Shown: positions 9,669 through 19,332, counted from the stretch's first letter. The stretch: 64,000 bases of DNA from Microbacterium sp. LCT-H2 (GCF_001866135.1 NZ_MODW01000005.1:62001-126000); one strand, 5' to 3'. A program made the numbers and translations. The notes: generated by a model not told the origin, from the letters alone.

Positions 9669-11081
9669 TCAGCCGTCAGCGGCGCGGAGGGCGAGCCACG
9701 CCGCGACGCGATCGTCCGGATCGGACAGCGAGAGACCCGTGAGGTCCTCTATCCGTCGGACGCGGGTCGTCAGCGTCTGGCGGTGGATGCGCAGCCGCGC
9801 CGCGCTCTCGCTCCACGCCCCGTTGCTCGCGAGGAACACCCGGAGCGTGTCGAGGAGCTCGGCCGACCGCTCGGCCGCGCGCAGCGGGTCGAGCAGACGC
9901 GCGAGGCGCGTGGTCTGATCCGTATCCAGGGCCCCGAGCACGAACGACACCGTCGGGATGGCCTCGTAGCGGACCACGCGTTCACCCCCGGTGCGCGCGG
10001 CTTCGCAGGCGTGCCGCGCCTCGTCGATGCTGCGCGCGAGAGCATCGGTGCTTGCCGGTCGGCCGAGGCCGAGATAGAGGGTCGACGCGAAGGCCCTGGC
10101 GCGATGCGCGATCTGGTCGGCATGGTCCTCGCGCACGACGCCCTGGACGATTCCCCGCTGCGACGTGAAGACGTGCTCCGCGCCCAGCTCGTCGAGCCAG
10201 AGGCCGAGCAGATGCTCGACATCGACACCGCTGGTACGGGAGGCGAGGGCGAACCCCACCAGCACGCGCTCGTGCACGCCCCAGCGGCGGAGCAGACGAG
10301 TGGCCTCCTCCCCTCCCTCGCGCACGGTCTCGAACATCATCGAGCGGCCCAGGCGCTCCAGCTGGCTGCTGTCGCGGGTGCGCATCAGGAGATCGAGCAG
10401 CGCCGCGGCCTGCGAGCTCAGTTCCCGACCGCGGCCGGAGCTGTCGTTGCGCGGAGCGGTCACGAGCTGCGCGGTGATGTCCTGGCCAGGACCGACCGGG
10501 TGCACCTGCAGGGCACGATGCCGCACCCGCACCGGGCGGCCGACGGCGACGGCGATCGCATCGTCGATGTGCAGGCTCCCGGCACCGGCCGTGGTGATGA
10601 CGTCGCCGTGCCGATCCAGGAGTACCGCCCACCCGTCGATGCGGTGCGCCAGTTCCGCGATGACGCCGGTGATGCCGCTGCGTCGCGCCGCCAGGGTGAG
10701 CACCCGCATCGCCGAGGTGATGGCGCGAGCCTCCGCCGCCTGATCGACGGCAAGGAGCGAGGTCAGCGTCGGGACGAGCAGCGGCGGCGGCAGGGGGACC
10801 CCGACGATGGCCGTGATCTCCGCGTCCCGCAGGGTTTCGCGAAGGCGGGGGCTGTCGGCGCTGGTGACCACCACGGTCTCCCGCAGCGCGGCCCGGCGGT
10901 CGCCGTCGACGCCGAGGAGCGCGGCCTCCTCGGCCACGACGAGCGTCGCATGGAGCGGATCCACCGGCGGACCGAAATCGTCGAGGGGAAGGACCGCGTT
11001 GACGGGCCGCGCACCGGGAACGGCGCCGGGCAGCAGCTCCGCGCGGAGATAGCGGGCCACGGAGGCGACGTCACGAGCCAC
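9669..11081 (-). CDS. PucR-family transcriptional regulator
   Basis: A 470-residue activator-type regulator. The C-terminus (about residues 410-465) has the PucR helix-turn-helix: GAWSESAARLRIHRQTLTTRVRRIE and DLTGLSLSDPDDRVAAWLAL. The middle holds a GGDEF-like/CdaR domain, and the N-terminal half a purine-catabolism-type sensor region. It is transcribed away from a zinc alcohol dehydrogenase and an APC permease, which it probably controls in response to a nitrogenous substrate or aldehyde. That link is inferred from position only. The start GTG 11081 is preceded by TATGAT exactly 6 bases upstream, predicting a leaderless transcript. GGAGG abuts the codon too closely to act as a ribosome site. 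Confidence 0.85.
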   Translation of the reverse strand: MARDVASVARYLRAELLPGAVPGARPVNAVLPLDDFGPPVDPLHATLVVAEEAALLGVDGDRRAALRETVVVTSADSPRLRETLRDAEITAIVGVPLPPPLLVPTLTSLLAVDQAAEARAITSAMRVLTLAARRSGITGVIAELAHRIDGWAVLLDRHGDVITTAGAGSLHIDDAIAVAVGRPVRVRHRALQVHPVGPGQDITAQLVTAPRNDSSGRGRELSSQAAALLDLLMRTRDSSQLERLGRSMMFETVREGGEEATRLLRRWGVHERVLVGFALASRTSGVDVEHLLGLWLDELGAEHVFTSQRGIVQGVVREDHADQIAHRARAFASTLYLGLGRPASTDALARSIDEARHACEAARTGGERVVRYEAIPTVSFVLGALDTDQTTRLARLLDPLRAAERSAELLDTLRVFLASNGAWSESAARLRIHRQTLTTRVRRIEDLTGLSLSDPDDRVAAWLALRAADG

Positions 11082-11087
11082 CCTCCG

Positions 11088-11093
11088 ATCATA
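11088..11093 (-). promoter_or_regulatory. -10 element of the PucR-type gene, leaderless
   Basis: TATGAT on the minus strand, 6 bases before GTG 11081. Confidence 0.55.
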
Positions 11094-11159
11094 CAGATTG
11101 TCGAAGGACAGCCATTCGATTCACTCTTCTGTCGGATGCCGAGGCCTTCCGCTCTCTCC

Positions 11160-11165
11160 TAGCAT
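11160..11165 (+). promoter_or_regulatory. -10 element of the alcohol dehydrogenase gene
   Basis: TAGCAT, 30 bases ahead of ATG 11196. The leader ends in GAAGGA, a good ribosome site. The short dyad TGTC-GAAG-GACA in the preceding intergenic DNA, around 11099-11110, is a possible regulator site. Confidence 0.4.
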
Positions 11166-11195
11166 CGTGCGCATCACCACTTCCCGAAGGATGTC

Positions 11196-12293
11196 ATGAA
11201 AGCTGTTGTCTTCCGCGACCCCCAGTCGCCCATCGAGTTCGTCGACGTCGACCTCGCCCCGCCCCGCGCCGGTGAGGTGCGCGTGCGCATCGCCGCCGCC
11301 GGCGTCTGCCACTCCGACCTGCACGTCAAGCGCGGCGAGTGGGATGCCGCCGCTCCCCTGGTCATGGGCCACGAGGGCTCCGGTGTCGTCACCGAACTCG
11401 GCGAAGGCGTCACCACCCTCGCCGTCGGCGACCACGTCGTGCTGAGCTGGGTGCCGCCGTGCGGCGAGTGCCGCTACTGCCGCGCCGGTCACGAGGCCCG
11501 CTGTCAGAAGGTCGCGACCGTGGTCGCTCCCCTCGGCGTGCTCTTCGACGGCACGTCCCGGCTGAGCCGCGACGGCGAGCAGTTGCACCACTACCTGGGT
11601 GTCTCGTCCTTCGCGGAGGAGGTCGTCGTCCCCGCGTCCGGAGCAGTGAAGGTCCGTGACGACGCACCCCTCGACGTCATCGCCGTCGTCGGCTGCGCGG
11701 TCGCGACTGGCGTCGGCGCCGTCCTGAACACCGCCGCCGTGGAACCGGGGTCGACCGTCGCCGTCATCGGCTGCGGCGGCGTGGGGCTCAACGTCGTCCA
11801 GGGCGCCCGACTCGCTGGCGCCGAGCGCATCGTCGCGATCGACGTGCGGCCGGAGAAGACGCAGATGGCCCTGCAGTTCGGGGCCACAGACCGCATCGAC
11901 GCCTCCCAGGGCGATGCTGTGGCCCAGCTGCGCGAACTCATCCCCGACGGCGTCGACTACGCCTTCGACGCGATCGGCCGCACCTCCACGACCGAGCAGT
12001 CCATCCAGATGCTCGGCCTCGGTGGCGCCGCCGTCATCGTCGGGCTGCCACCCACGGGAGCACGTGCTTCGTTCGAGCCGCTCGTCCTCGCCGAGGCCGA
12101 CCAGCGCATCCTCGGCTCGAACTACGGCTCGGTGCGACCGTCGATCGACGTCCCCGCGCTCGTGGACCGCTACATGGACGGACAGCTCAAGATCGACCCG
12201 CTGATCTCCGGTCGCCGCCCGCTCTCCGAGGCCGCCGCCGCCCTGGACGACCTCGACGGCGGCTCGGCACTGCGCACCCTCCTCATCCCCTGA
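11196..12293 (+). CDS. Zinc-dependent alcohol dehydrogenase
   Basis: A 365-residue medium-chain dehydrogenase of the class III / NDMA-like group, oxidising an alcohol or hydroxy intermediate with NAD+. The catalytic zinc ligands are visible as AGVCHSDLHV (Cys) and VMGHEGSGVV (His-Glu). The structural zinc loop is CGECRYCRAGHEARC. The Rossmann motif AVIGCGGVGLNVVQGA is followed by AIDVRPEK, whose Asp suggests NAD preference. With the APC permease directly downstream and the PucR-type regulator upstream, a role in catabolism of an imported amine or amino acid is likely. The actual substrate is unknown. Confidence 0.9.
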   Translation: MKAVVFRDPQSPIEFVDVDLAPPRAGEVRVRIAAAGVCHSDLHVKRGEWDAAAPLVMGHEGSGVVTELGEGVTTLAVGDHVVLSWVPPCGECRYCRAGHEARCQKVATVVAPLGVLFDGTSRLSRDGEQLHHYLGVSSFAEEVVVPASGAVKVRDDAPLDVIAVVGCAVATGVGAVLNTAAVEPGSTVAVIGCGGVGLNVVQGARLAGAERIVAIDVRPEKTQMALQFGATDRIDASQGDAVAQLRELIPDGVDYAFDAIGRTSTTEQSIQMLGLGGAAVIVGLPPTGARASFEPLVLAEADQRILGSNYGSVRPSIDVPALVDRYMDGQLKIDPLISGRRPLSEAAAALDDLDGGSALRTLLIP

Positions 12294-12337
12294 CCGCCGC
12301 GCGCGGCCCATCCCTGAAACCCGAAACCAGGAGAACC

Positions 12338-13774
12338 ATGTCAGACACCGTCGTCGCCCCGCCTGGCGCCCCGCAGGATGCCGGTCTCCGCACCGGCGTC
12401 ATGAGCGGACCCGAGCTCGCCGCCCAGGCCATCGCCAACATCGCTCCCAGCGCCGTCATCGCCTTCACGGCCGCCGCCATCTTCCTCGGCGCCGGGAACG
12501 GCACCATCTACGCCTTCGCACTGGCCACCATCGTGATCCTGTGCGTCGGCTACTGCGTGGTGGTGTTCGCCCGCAAGCACGCCTCCGCAGGCTCGCTGTA
12601 CACCTATGTGTCGAAGGGCCTCGGCCCGTTCGGCGCCTTCCTCGCCGGCGTGACACTGCTGATCGGCTGCTTCGGCATCGCAGCGGCCTCCCTCAGCGGC
12701 TCGGTCAGCTACATGGGACAGTTCCTGAGCATGCTCGGCCTGCCCGCCCAGGGGCTCGGGTGGGACATCGGCCTGGCGATCGTGCTCGGTGGGCTGGCGA
12801 CGCTGTTCACCATCCGCGGCATCCGGCTCTCCGCCCGGGTCTCGCTCGTCCTCGAGCTGCTCTCCGTGGGCATCATCCTCGTGCTGCTCATCGCGGCGCT
12901 CGCGTGGGCGGGCCCCTCTGCGTGGGACCCCGCGCAGGTGCTCGCGACCGGCTCGTCGTTCCAGGGCATCGCGTCCGGCATGGTCCTGGGCATCCTGGGC
13001 TTCGTCGGCTTCTCCTCTGCAGACGCCCTCGGCCGCGAGGCCAAGGAGCCGTACAAGGCGATCCCCCGCGCCATCATGTGGAGCGCCCTCGGCGTCGGCG
13101 TGCTGTACGTCTTCGCCGCCTACACGCAGATCGCGGTCCTCGGCGACGACCTCGCCACCGCCGCGAGCCCGCTGGAGAGCATGTCCGCCCTCATCGGCAT
13201 GCCGGGCTGGTTCGCGGCCGTGCTCACGTTCGGCGTCTCGGCGTCGTTCTTCGCGGTCGTCGTCGCCCCGCTCAACGTGATCGGCCGCATCGTCTACGTG
13301 ATGGGCAAGGAAGGCGTCGTCGCGGAGCGCTTCGGCCGCACGCACGAGCAGCACCTCACGCCGCACCGCGTGCTCATCCTCGCCGGCGCCGCGGCGATCA
13401 CGGTCGACATCGTGCTGCTGGTGGCGGGGGCGGCGACGGGCGACATCCTCGTCTGGGTCAACACCTGGGGCACCTACGGCTACATGGTCGCCTACGCCCT
13501 CGTCGCCATCGCCTGCGTGGTCTACACGCAGCGGGCGAAGATGCGGAACGGCCTCGTGAAGGTGTGCGCCACGGTCGCGGTCGTGACGATGGCGTACGTC
13601 TTCTTCGCGAACGTGTGGCCCGTGCCGGCCTTCCCGTACAACGTGATCCCCTATGTGTTCCTCGTCACCGTCGCCCTCGCGCTCACCCGGTACGCCTACC
13701 TCGCCCGTCGTCGCCCTGACGTCATCGCCCGGATCGGCAACACCGAGACGAGCGCCATGGAGGGCGTCGGCTGA
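12338..13774 (+). CDS. APC-family amino acid/amine permease
   Basis: A 478-residue membrane protein with about 12 hydrophobic segments. The N-terminus has SAVIAFTAAAIFLGAGNGTI, the helix-1 region with the GxG-type unwinding that APC carriers use for binding the substrate backbone. A later GFVGFSSADALGREAKEPYKAIPRAI is the conserved loop of the amino acid-polyamine-organocation superfamily. The start has a clear CAGGAGAACC ribosome site. It lies 44 bases downstream of the dehydrogenase and is probably the second gene of that operon, importing the compound the dehydrogenase helps degrade. A strong terminator follows. Confidence 0.9.
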   Translation: MSDTVVAPPGAPQDAGLRTGVMSGPELAAQAIANIAPSAVIAFTAAAIFLGAGNGTIYAFALATIVILCVGYCVVVFARKHASAGSLYTYVSKGLGPFGAFLAGVTLLIGCFGIAAASLSGSVSYMGQFLSMLGLPAQGLGWDIGLAIVLGGLATLFTIRGIRLSARVSLVLELLSVGIILVLLIAALAWAGPSAWDPAQVLATGSSFQGIASGMVLGILGFVGFSSADALGREAKEPYKAIPRAIMWSALGVGVLYVFAAYTQIAVLGDDLATAASPLESMSALIGMPGWFAAVLTFGVSASFFAVVVAPLNVIGRIVYVMGKEGVVAERFGRTHEQHLTPHRVLILAGAAAITVDIVLLVAGAATGDILVWVNTWGTYGYMVAYALVAIACVVYTQRAKMRNGLVKVCATVAVVTMAYVFFANVWPVPAFPYNVIPYVFLVTVALALTRYAYLARRRPDVIARIGNTETSAMEGVG

Positions 13775-13791
13775 ACCGTCCTCCCCGACAG

Positions 13792-13821
13792 GAAGAGCCC
13801 CTCCGCGTGGAGGGGCTCTTC
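13792..13821 (+). terminator. Hairpin terminator after the permease gene
   Basis: A perfect 13-bp stem (13792-13804 with 13809-13821) around a GCGT loop, then TTGTGT. It ends the dehydrogenase-permease unit. Confidence 0.85.
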
Positions 13822-13856
13822 TTGTGTCCCGGGGCGCAGACGAGCGGTCCGGGAAC

Positions 13857-13890
13857 GAGAGAAGCCCCCTCCGTGGAGGGGGCTTCTCTC
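13857..13890 (-). terminator. Hairpin terminator of the tRNA-Asn gene
   Basis: A perfect 16-bp stem (13857-13872 with 13875-13890), two bases beyond the tRNA 3' end on the minus strand. The core CCCCCTCCGTGGAGGGGG closely resembles the preceding hairpin at 13792-13821. Confidence 0.8.
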
Positions 13891-13892
13891 GT

Positions 13893-13968
13893 TGGCTCCC
13901 CGGCTTGGACTCGAACCAAGAACCTGCCGGTTAACAGCCGGCTGCTCTGCCAATTGAGCTACCGAGGA
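13893..13968 (-). tRNA. tRNA-Asn (anticodon GTT)
   Basis: A 76-nt cloverleaf with encoded CCA. The acceptor stem TCCTCGG pairs with CCGGGGA (one G-U). The D-arm has AGCTCAATTGGCAGAGC, the anticodon loop CTGTTAA has GTT complementary to 13933-13935, and the T-arm contains GGTTCGAGTCC. A strong terminator follows directly. Confidence 0.97.
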
Positions 13969-14065
13969 ATGTGCACCGCGGTGCGGGCAACTCGTCAAGC
14001 TTAGCAAACTCGGGACGCTGTTCGTGACACCGGGCCGCCTTCCGTGACCCTCGGGCGTGTCGCGC

Positions 14066-14839
14066 TCAGCGGCGGGAATCCGACTCCGCGTTCGGCACCC
14101 AGAGCAGGTCCTTGCCGACGCCACGCGCGACGACGTGGCCCCCGCGCAGCATGAGCGTCTCGGCGTTCAGCTCCCGGATGAAGTCCGCGTCGTTGGTGAC
14201 GAGGAGAGCCGCCATCCCCTCCTCCTTGCGGCGCCGAGTGATGGCGTCGAAGACGACCGGTCGCACCTCCAGATCGAGGTTCGCGAGAATCTCGTCGGCG
14301 ATGAGCACCCGCGGCTCCAGCACGAAGGAACGGGCGATCGCGACCCGCTGGCGCATGCCCGCGCTGAGCTCGTAGGGGAACTTCGCCGCGGTCCCGAGCG
14401 GCAGGTGGAGCTCATCCAGGAGCGTCGCCACCCGGATGGAGAGCGCGCGGGTGTTGACGCGCTTCTCCCGGATGAGGATCGGCTCGGCGATGACCTCGTT
14501 GACCGTCAGCTGCGGCGGCAGATCCGCCCCGGCGCCCTGCGGCACGAAGCCCGTGCGATAGGTGAGGATGCGATGCTTGCGACCCGGACGACGGATGTCG
14601 ATGCCGCACACCTGCGCCCGCCCGCCGACGACGCGCACCGAGGGATCCGTGGAACCTGCAAGCGCGGCGACGAGGGTCGACTTGCCCGAGCCGGTCGGTC
14701 CCGCGACGCAGATGAGCCCGCCGGGGGCGAGGGAGAACGTCACGCCGTCGACCGCGCGATTGGGCGTGCCGTGACCGATCCGGTCGATGACCAGATCGGA
14801 GCACTCGATCGCGTTCGAGGATTCGGGCGTACGGGGCAT
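14066..14839 (-). CDS. Orphan ABC transporter ATP-binding protein
   Basis: A 257-residue single nucleotide-binding domain. Walker A is GPTGSGKST near residue 46, the Q-loop region is GFVPQG, the signature is LSAGMRQRVAIAR, and Walker B is VLIADEI with the catalytic Glu, followed by a D-loop ANLD. The H-loop, normally His after the last beta-strand, reads LLVTND: Asn, encoded at 14192-14194. No permease or binding protein lies beside it. The gene follows dnaG by 36 bases on the same strand. It could serve a distant permease or act as a non-transport ABC protein. Closest in style to the peptide/nickel importer ATPases. Confidence 0.85.
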   Translation of the reverse strand: MPRTPESSNAIECSDLVIDRIGHGTPNRAVDGVTFSLAPGGLICVAGPTGSGKSTLVAALAGSTDPSVRVVGGRAQVCGIDIRRPGRKHRILTYRTGFVPQGAGADLPPQLTVNEVIAEPILIREKRVNTRALSIRVATLLDELHLPLGTAAKFPYELSAGMRQRVAIARSFVLEPRVLIADEILANLDLEVRPVVFDAITRRRKEEGMAALLVTNDADFIRELNAETLMLRGGHVVARGVGKDLLWVPNAESDSRR

Positions 14840-14875
14840 ATCTCCATCCTGCCGTCTCGTCCGGGACCGTTCCGG

Positions 14876-16744
14876 TTACGACTCGGCGAAGAACCGCTGG
14901 CGCTCCACGTCGATGTCCCGCAGCCGCACCCGCAGCGCGCGTCCGCCGTCGGAGTCCGCGGGGACGCGCTGGACCGCGCCCAGCAGCTCCTGCTTCTCGT
15001 GCTCGAGCTGGCGCACGACCAGCCGTCGGGCGAGATCCGTCGCGGACGCCACCGCGCCGGCCTCATCCCGCGCCGGGAACGGCGTCATCAACAGCTCGCC
15101 CGCGAGCGAGCGGTACGGCTCGCGCACGCTGTTCACCGCGTCCGTCACCCATCCGGCGCGGCTGCGGTCGGGGGCCGCGGCGACCGCCTCGCGCACCGCA
15201 TCGAGGCCGGGCGTGCGGAACGGCTCCGCCAGGGCGCGGGTCAGCAACGCGGCATCGATCTGATGACCGTACTGGAGGGCGCCCATGAGCGCGTCGCGCT
15301 CCACGGCGACGTCGGGCGAACGGGGCAGGCTGGCGAGCGTCACGGCCGCGACGACCGGTCCGCCCGTGGCGGGATCGACCCGCGGCGAGGCCTCCCGACG
15401 CGGCTGAGGAGCGGCGGCCTGCGCACCGCGCGCGGCGCGCTCGACCTCCCCGTGCACCTCGGTCGGGTCCATGCCGAGACGGCGTGCCAGCACCCGCTCG
15501 TAGCCGGGGCGCAGGAGGCGATCGCGGATCTCCGCGACGATCGGGGCCGCGGCGCGGAGGGCGCCGACCCGACCCTCGACCGTGGCGAGGTCGAATCCGG
15601 CGAGCTTGCGGTCGATCGCGAACTCGAACATCGGCTGCTTCGCGTCCATGAGACCGCGCACCGCCGCGTCACCGCGCTGCAGCCGGAGGTCGCACGGATC
15701 GAGGCCGTCCGGTGCGACCGCGACGAATGTCTGCGCGTTGAACCTGTCGTCCTCGGTGAACGCGCGCAGGGCGGCCTTCTGCCCCGCCTCGTCGCCGTCG
15801 AAGGTGAACACCACCTCCCCGGACGCGTTGTCGTCGCCCATGACCCGGCGGAGGACCTTGATGTGCTCGGCGCCGAAGGCCGTGCCACAGGTCGCGACCG
15901 CGGTCGTCAAGCCCGCGAGGTGGCAGGCCATCACGTCGGTGTAGCCCTCGACGACCACGACCCGGCGGGGGTCGCCGCGAGCGATGTCCCGCTTGGCGAG
16001 GTCGAGCCCGTAGAGCACCTGCGCCTTCTTGTAGATCGGGGTCTCGGGGGTGTTGAGGTATTTGGGGCCCTGATCGTCGTCGAAGAGCTTGCGGGCGCCG
16101 AAGCCGATCGTCTGCCCCGACACATCGCGGATCGGCCAGACGAGCCTGCCACGGAAACGGTCGTACACGCCGCGCTGTCCTGTCGAGACGAGTCCTGCGG
16201 TGCTCAGCTCCTCGCGCGTGAAGCCCTGGGCGGTCAGCGCCTTGAGCATGCCGTCCCATCCCCGAGGGGCGAAGCCGACGCCGAAGTGCGCAGCCGCCCC
16301 GGCGTCGAAGCCGCGCTCCCCGAGGAACCGGCGGGCCGCCTCCGCATCCGGCGACAGCAGCTGGGACCGGAAGAACTCCGCGGCCGCTGTGTTCGCTGCG
16401 TACAGGCGGCTGCGACCACTGGTCTCCGGCGCCGGGCCGCCGTCTTCGTAGTGGAGGGTGTAGCCGATGCGGCCCGCGAGCCGCTCGACCGCCTCCGTGA
16501 AGCTCACGTGGTCCATCGCGCGGAGGAAGGAGTACACGTCGCCCGACTCCCCGCAGCCGAAGCAGTGGTAGTAGCCGACCTGCTGACGCACGTGGAAGCT
16601 GGGGCTCTTCTCGTCGTGGAACGGGCACAGCCCCTTGAGCGAGCCGACACCCGCGGACTTGAGGGCGACGCGCTCCCCCACGATGTCGGCGATGTTGGTG
16701 CGGGCCTTGACCTCGTCGACGTCGGCCTGCCGGATCCGGGGCAT
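14876..16744 (-). CDS. dnaG: DNA primase
   Basis: Synthesises RNA primers at the replication fork. It has 622 residues. An N-terminal zinc ribbon ([11 protein letters not shown] and [12 protein letters not shown]) comes first. The catalytic core carries the TOPRIM motifs VVVEGYTDV (Glu) and FTFDGDEAG (Asp-x-Asp), and a C-terminal helicase-interaction domain follows. ATG 16744 gives [14 protein letters not shown], the normal DnaG start, and overlaps the dgt stop as TGATG. An in-frame opening continues upstream but lies within dgt. It is part of a dusB-dgt-dnaG operon. Confidence 0.97.
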   Translation of the reverse strand: MPRIRQADVDEVKARTNIADIVGERVALKSAGVGSLKGLCPFHDEKSPSFHVRQQVGYYHCFGCGESGDVYSFLRAMDHVSFTEAVERLAGRIGYTLHYEDGGPAPETSGRSRLYAANTAAAEFFRSQLLSPDAEAARRFLGERGFDAGAAAHFGVGFAPRGWDGMLKALTAQGFTREELSTAGLVSTGQRGVYDRFRGRLVWPIRDVSGQTIGFGARKLFDDDQGPKYLNTPETPIYKKAQVLYGLDLAKRDIARGDPRRVVVVEGYTDVMACHLAGLTTAVATCGTAFGAEHIKVLRRVMGDDNASGEVVFTFDGDEAGQKAALRAFTEDDRFNAQTFVAVAPDGLDPCDLRLQRGDAAVRGLMDAKQPMFEFAIDRKLAGFDLATVEGRVGALRAAAPIVAEIRDRLLRPGYERVLARRLGMDPTEVHGEVERAARGAQAAAPQPRREASPRVDPATGGPVVAAVTLASLPRSPDVAVERDALMGALQYGHQIDAALLTRALAEPFRTPGLDAVREAVAAAPDRSRAGWVTDAVNSVREPYRSLAGELLMTPFPARDEAGAVASATDLARRLVVRQLEHEKQELLGAVQRVPADSDGGRALRVRLRDIDVERQRFFAES

Positions 16745-18129
16745 CAGCGTGCGCCTTCTGCGATGGGCCGCCTCTCGACAGGCGTGCGCGCGCCGGGGCG
16801 CGCGTGACGCGGCGTCCAGATGCCGACCTCCGCCGGGTCGATCTCGCCGACCAGCCGGTTGTGCCAGTCGATCGCACTCTGATCGGTCAGGCTCGCGATC
16901 TGGTCCACGACCACGCGCGCCCGCTCCGCGTCGCCCTCGGCGGCGACGAAGTCGGCTGCGAAAGCGGGCTCCAACACGTCGGCGCCGGCCGACCACAGGG
17001 TGTCCGTCGACCACAGGGCGTCGGCCAGCCGCTTGAGGACCCTCCGCTGCTCCTTATAGACACCCTTCCTGGCATCGATCGTGACGATCGCCTGCCCCAT
17101 GATCCCCTTGAGCACGGCGATCTCGACCTCGACGACGCGGGGCACGATCACGTGCGCGTTGTAGCGGACCAGGCGCGTGCCTCCGAAGGCCTCGCGCGTG
17201 GCCGAGACAGCCGCGCGGGCGAACCGGCCGATGAGGTCGCTGGTGAGGTTCTTGAGCCGGGCGAGGTCCTGTCGGGAGCGGTCGAAGGACGCGAGCCACA
17301 TCGGCTGCGAGGCGAGCCGGTAGAGGGCGTCGGCGAGCTCGTCACGCGTGAAGTCGTAGCCGACCCACTGCTGGATCCGACTGAGCAGGGCTTCGTGGGC
17401 CGCGGGGTCGGCGAGCTGAGCGACGTCGACGTACCCGTTGACGATCGCGTCCTCGAAGTCATGCACCGAGTAGGCGATGTCGTCGGAGAGATCCATGATC
17501 TCCGCCTCGATGCAGCGCAGCCGCCCTGGCGCTCCCTCCCGCATCCAACGGAACACCGCCTCGTCCTCCGGGTACACGCCGAACTTGAGCCGGCCCCCGG
17601 GGTCGGGGACGGGACTGTCGACGGTCCACGGATACTTGCAGGTCGCGTCGAGACTCGCGCGCGTGAGGTTCAGGCCGACGGAGGCGCCGTCGGCGTCGAG
17701 CACCTTCGCCTCGAGCCGGGTGAGGATGCGCAGCGACTGGGCGTTGCCCTCGAAGCCGCCGATGGCCTCGGCCCACTCGTTCAGGGCCCGCTCCCCGTTG
17801 TGGCCGAACGGCGGGTGGCCGAGATCGTGGCTCAAGCACGCGGTGTCCACCACGTCCGCAGAGACGCCGAGAGCGGCCGCGAGCTCTCGGCCGACCTGCG
17901 CGACCTCGAGCGAGTGGGTCAGGCGATTGCGGGCAAAGTCGGCCGTACTGGCGGGGCTGAGCACCTGCGTCTTCGCGGCGAGCCGCCGCAGAGCCGCGGA
18001 GTGCAGCACCCGGGCGCGGTCGCGGGCGAAGTCGTCTCGCTCGGAACGATGGGTCTCCGCGATGAAGCGCTCCGCGTCGCGCGGGTCGTAGCCGTCGGCG
18101 CGTGCGCCGACCCGGGGGTCATCCGCCAC
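16744..18129 (-). CDS. dgt: dGTPase-like deoxynucleoside triphosphate triphosphohydrolase
   Basis: An HD-domain hydrolase expected to split dGTP/dNTPs into nucleoside and tripolyphosphate, adjusting the dNTP pool. It has about 461 residues. HD metal ligands are seen as [26 protein letters not shown] and the later [16 protein letters not shown]. The short form lacks the extra segment of E. coli Dgt, as in other Gram-positives. The start is uncertain: GTG 18129 has CGGAGA nine bases upstream, while GTG 18150 would add seven residues. Both overlap the end of dusB, so translational coupling is likely. Confidence 0.92.
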   Translation of the reverse strand: MADDPRVGARADGYDPRDAERFIAETHRSERDDFARDRARVLHSAALRRLAAKTQVLSPASTADFARNRLTHSLEVAQVGRELAAALGVSADVVDTACLSHDLGHPPFGHNGERALNEWAEAIGGFEGNAQSLRILTRLEAKVLDADGASVGLNLTRASLDATCKYPWTVDSPVPDPGGRLKFGVYPEDEAVFRWMREGAPGRLRCIEAEIMDLSDDIAYSVHDFEDAIVNGYVDVAQLADPAAHEALLSRIQQWVGYDFTRDELADALYRLASQPMWLASFDRSRQDLARLKNLTSDLIGRFARAAVSATREAFGGTRLVRYNAHVIVPRVVEVEIAVLKGIMGQAIVTIDARKGVYKEQRRVLKRLADALWSTDTLWSAGADVLEPAFAADFVAAEGDAERARVVVDQIASLTDQSAIDWHNRLVGEIDPAEVGIWTPRHARPGARTPVERRPIAEGAR

Positions 18130-19273
18130 TGTTCTCGATCTCCGCTCCACGCATCATCTCCGACGCCGACGAGGCGAGCTCGCGCGACTCCAGCCACTTC
18201 TCCGGAAGGGCGGTCTTCTTCGGGTGCCCCGCGCGGCCGCGCTGCCCTTCGGCGTCCGCTCCCGGATACGGGGCCGCGCGATCGAGCCGGCCGAGGAGGT
18301 CGTCGATCTCCTGCAGGCTCGAAGCCGTCGCGAGCCCGGTACGGATGTCTCCGCCCACCGGGTAGCCCTTGAAGTACCAGGAGACGTGCTTGCGGATGTC
18401 GCGGCAGCCGCGGTCCTCGTCCTCGAAGAACTCGACGAGCAGCTCCGCGTGCCGGCGGAAGGCGTCGGCGACGAAGCCGAGGGTCGCGTCGACCGTCTTG
18501 CCCTCTCCCCCGAACGCGAGGGCGAGCTGCCCGAACAGCCACGGCCGTCCCAGGCACCCGCGGCCGACGACCACGCCGTCGCAGTCGGTCTCCGCCATCA
18601 TCCGCACGGCGTCGTCCGCCGACCAGATGTCGCCGTTGCCCAGCACGGGGATGCTGGTCACGGCCTGCTTGAGCTCGCCGATCGCGCTCCAGTCGGCGTG
18701 ACCGGAGTAGAACTCGCTCGCAGTCCTGGCGTGCAGAGCCACGGCGGCGGCTCCAGCGTCCTCGGCGGCCCGCCCGGCGTCGAGGAACGTGAGGTGGTCG
18801 CGGTCGATGCCCTTGCGCATCTTCACCGTCAACGGGATGTCGCCGGCGGCCTTGACGGCCTGATCGACGATGTCCGAGAAGAGCTTCGACTTCCACGGCA
18901 GCGCCGCTCCGCCGCCCTTGCGCGTCACCTTCGGAACCGGGCAGCCGAAGTTGAGGTCGATGTGATCCGCGTGGTCTTCCGCGACGATGATGCGGACGGC
19001 CTCGGCGATGGTCTTCGGATCGACGCCGTAGAGCTGGATGGACCGCGGTGTCTCCGACTCGTGGTGCCGGATCAGTCGCATGGTCGTCTCGTTGCGCTCG
19101 ACCAGCGCACGCGAGGTGATCATCTCGCTGACATAAAGGCCGGCCCCGTACTCCCGGCACAGGCGTCGGAAGGCCGTGTTCGTGATCCCGGCCATCGGCG
19201 CGAGGACGACCGGCACGTCGAGGTCGATCGGGCCGATGCGGAGGGGGCGGGCGGGGGCGGTGGCGAGAGTCAT
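18119..19273 (-). CDS. dusB: tRNA-dihydrouridine synthase (DusB type)
   Basis: An FMN-dependent enzyme reducing uridines in the tRNA D-loop. It has 384 residues. A TIM barrel begins VVLAPMAGITNTAFR. The catalytic region is DLNFGCPVPKVTRKGGG with the active-site Cys. The phosphate-binding stretches are LTVKMRKG, ALHARTASEFYSG, VLGNGDIWSADD and VVVGRGCLGRPW. The C-terminal helical tRNA-binding domain has DIRKHVSWYFKGYP. GGGAGAA lies about 10 bases before the ATG. It is first gene of the dusB-dgt-dnaG operon. Confidence 0.95.
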   Translation of the reverse strand: MTLATAPARPLRIGPIDLDVPVVLAPMAGITNTAFRRLCREYGAGLYVSEMITSRALVERNETTMRLIRHHESETPRSIQLYGVDPKTIAEAVRIIVAEDHADHIDLNFGCPVPKVTRKGGGAALPWKSKLFSDIVDQAVKAAGDIPLTVKMRKGIDRDHLTFLDAGRAAEDAGAAAVALHARTASEFYSGHADWSAIGELKQAVTSIPVLGNGDIWSADDAVRMMAETDCDGVVVGRGCLGRPWLFGQLALAFGGEGKTVDATLGFVADAFRRHAELLVEFFEDEDRGCRDIRKHVSWYFKGYPVGGDIRTGLATASSLQEIDDLLGRLDRAAPYPGADAEGQRGRAGHPKKTALPEKWLESRELASSASEMMRGAEIENSGG

Positions 19274-19320
19274 GGCGTGTCCATTCTCCCAGACCCGGAG
19301 CCGGTGGGGATGCGGCGACC

Positions 19321-19326
19321 TAAGCT
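19321..19326 (+). promoter_or_regulatory. -10 element of the glutathione peroxidase gene, leaderless
   Basis: TAAGCT, 6 bases before ATG 19333. No ribosome-binding site is present. Confidence 0.5.
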
Positions 19327-19332
19327 GTGCAT

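Noticed and set aside
14066-14839. ABC ATPase as a pseudogene because of the missing H-loop His
   Set aside because: The frame is intact, and Walker A, signature, Walker B and D-loop are all kept.
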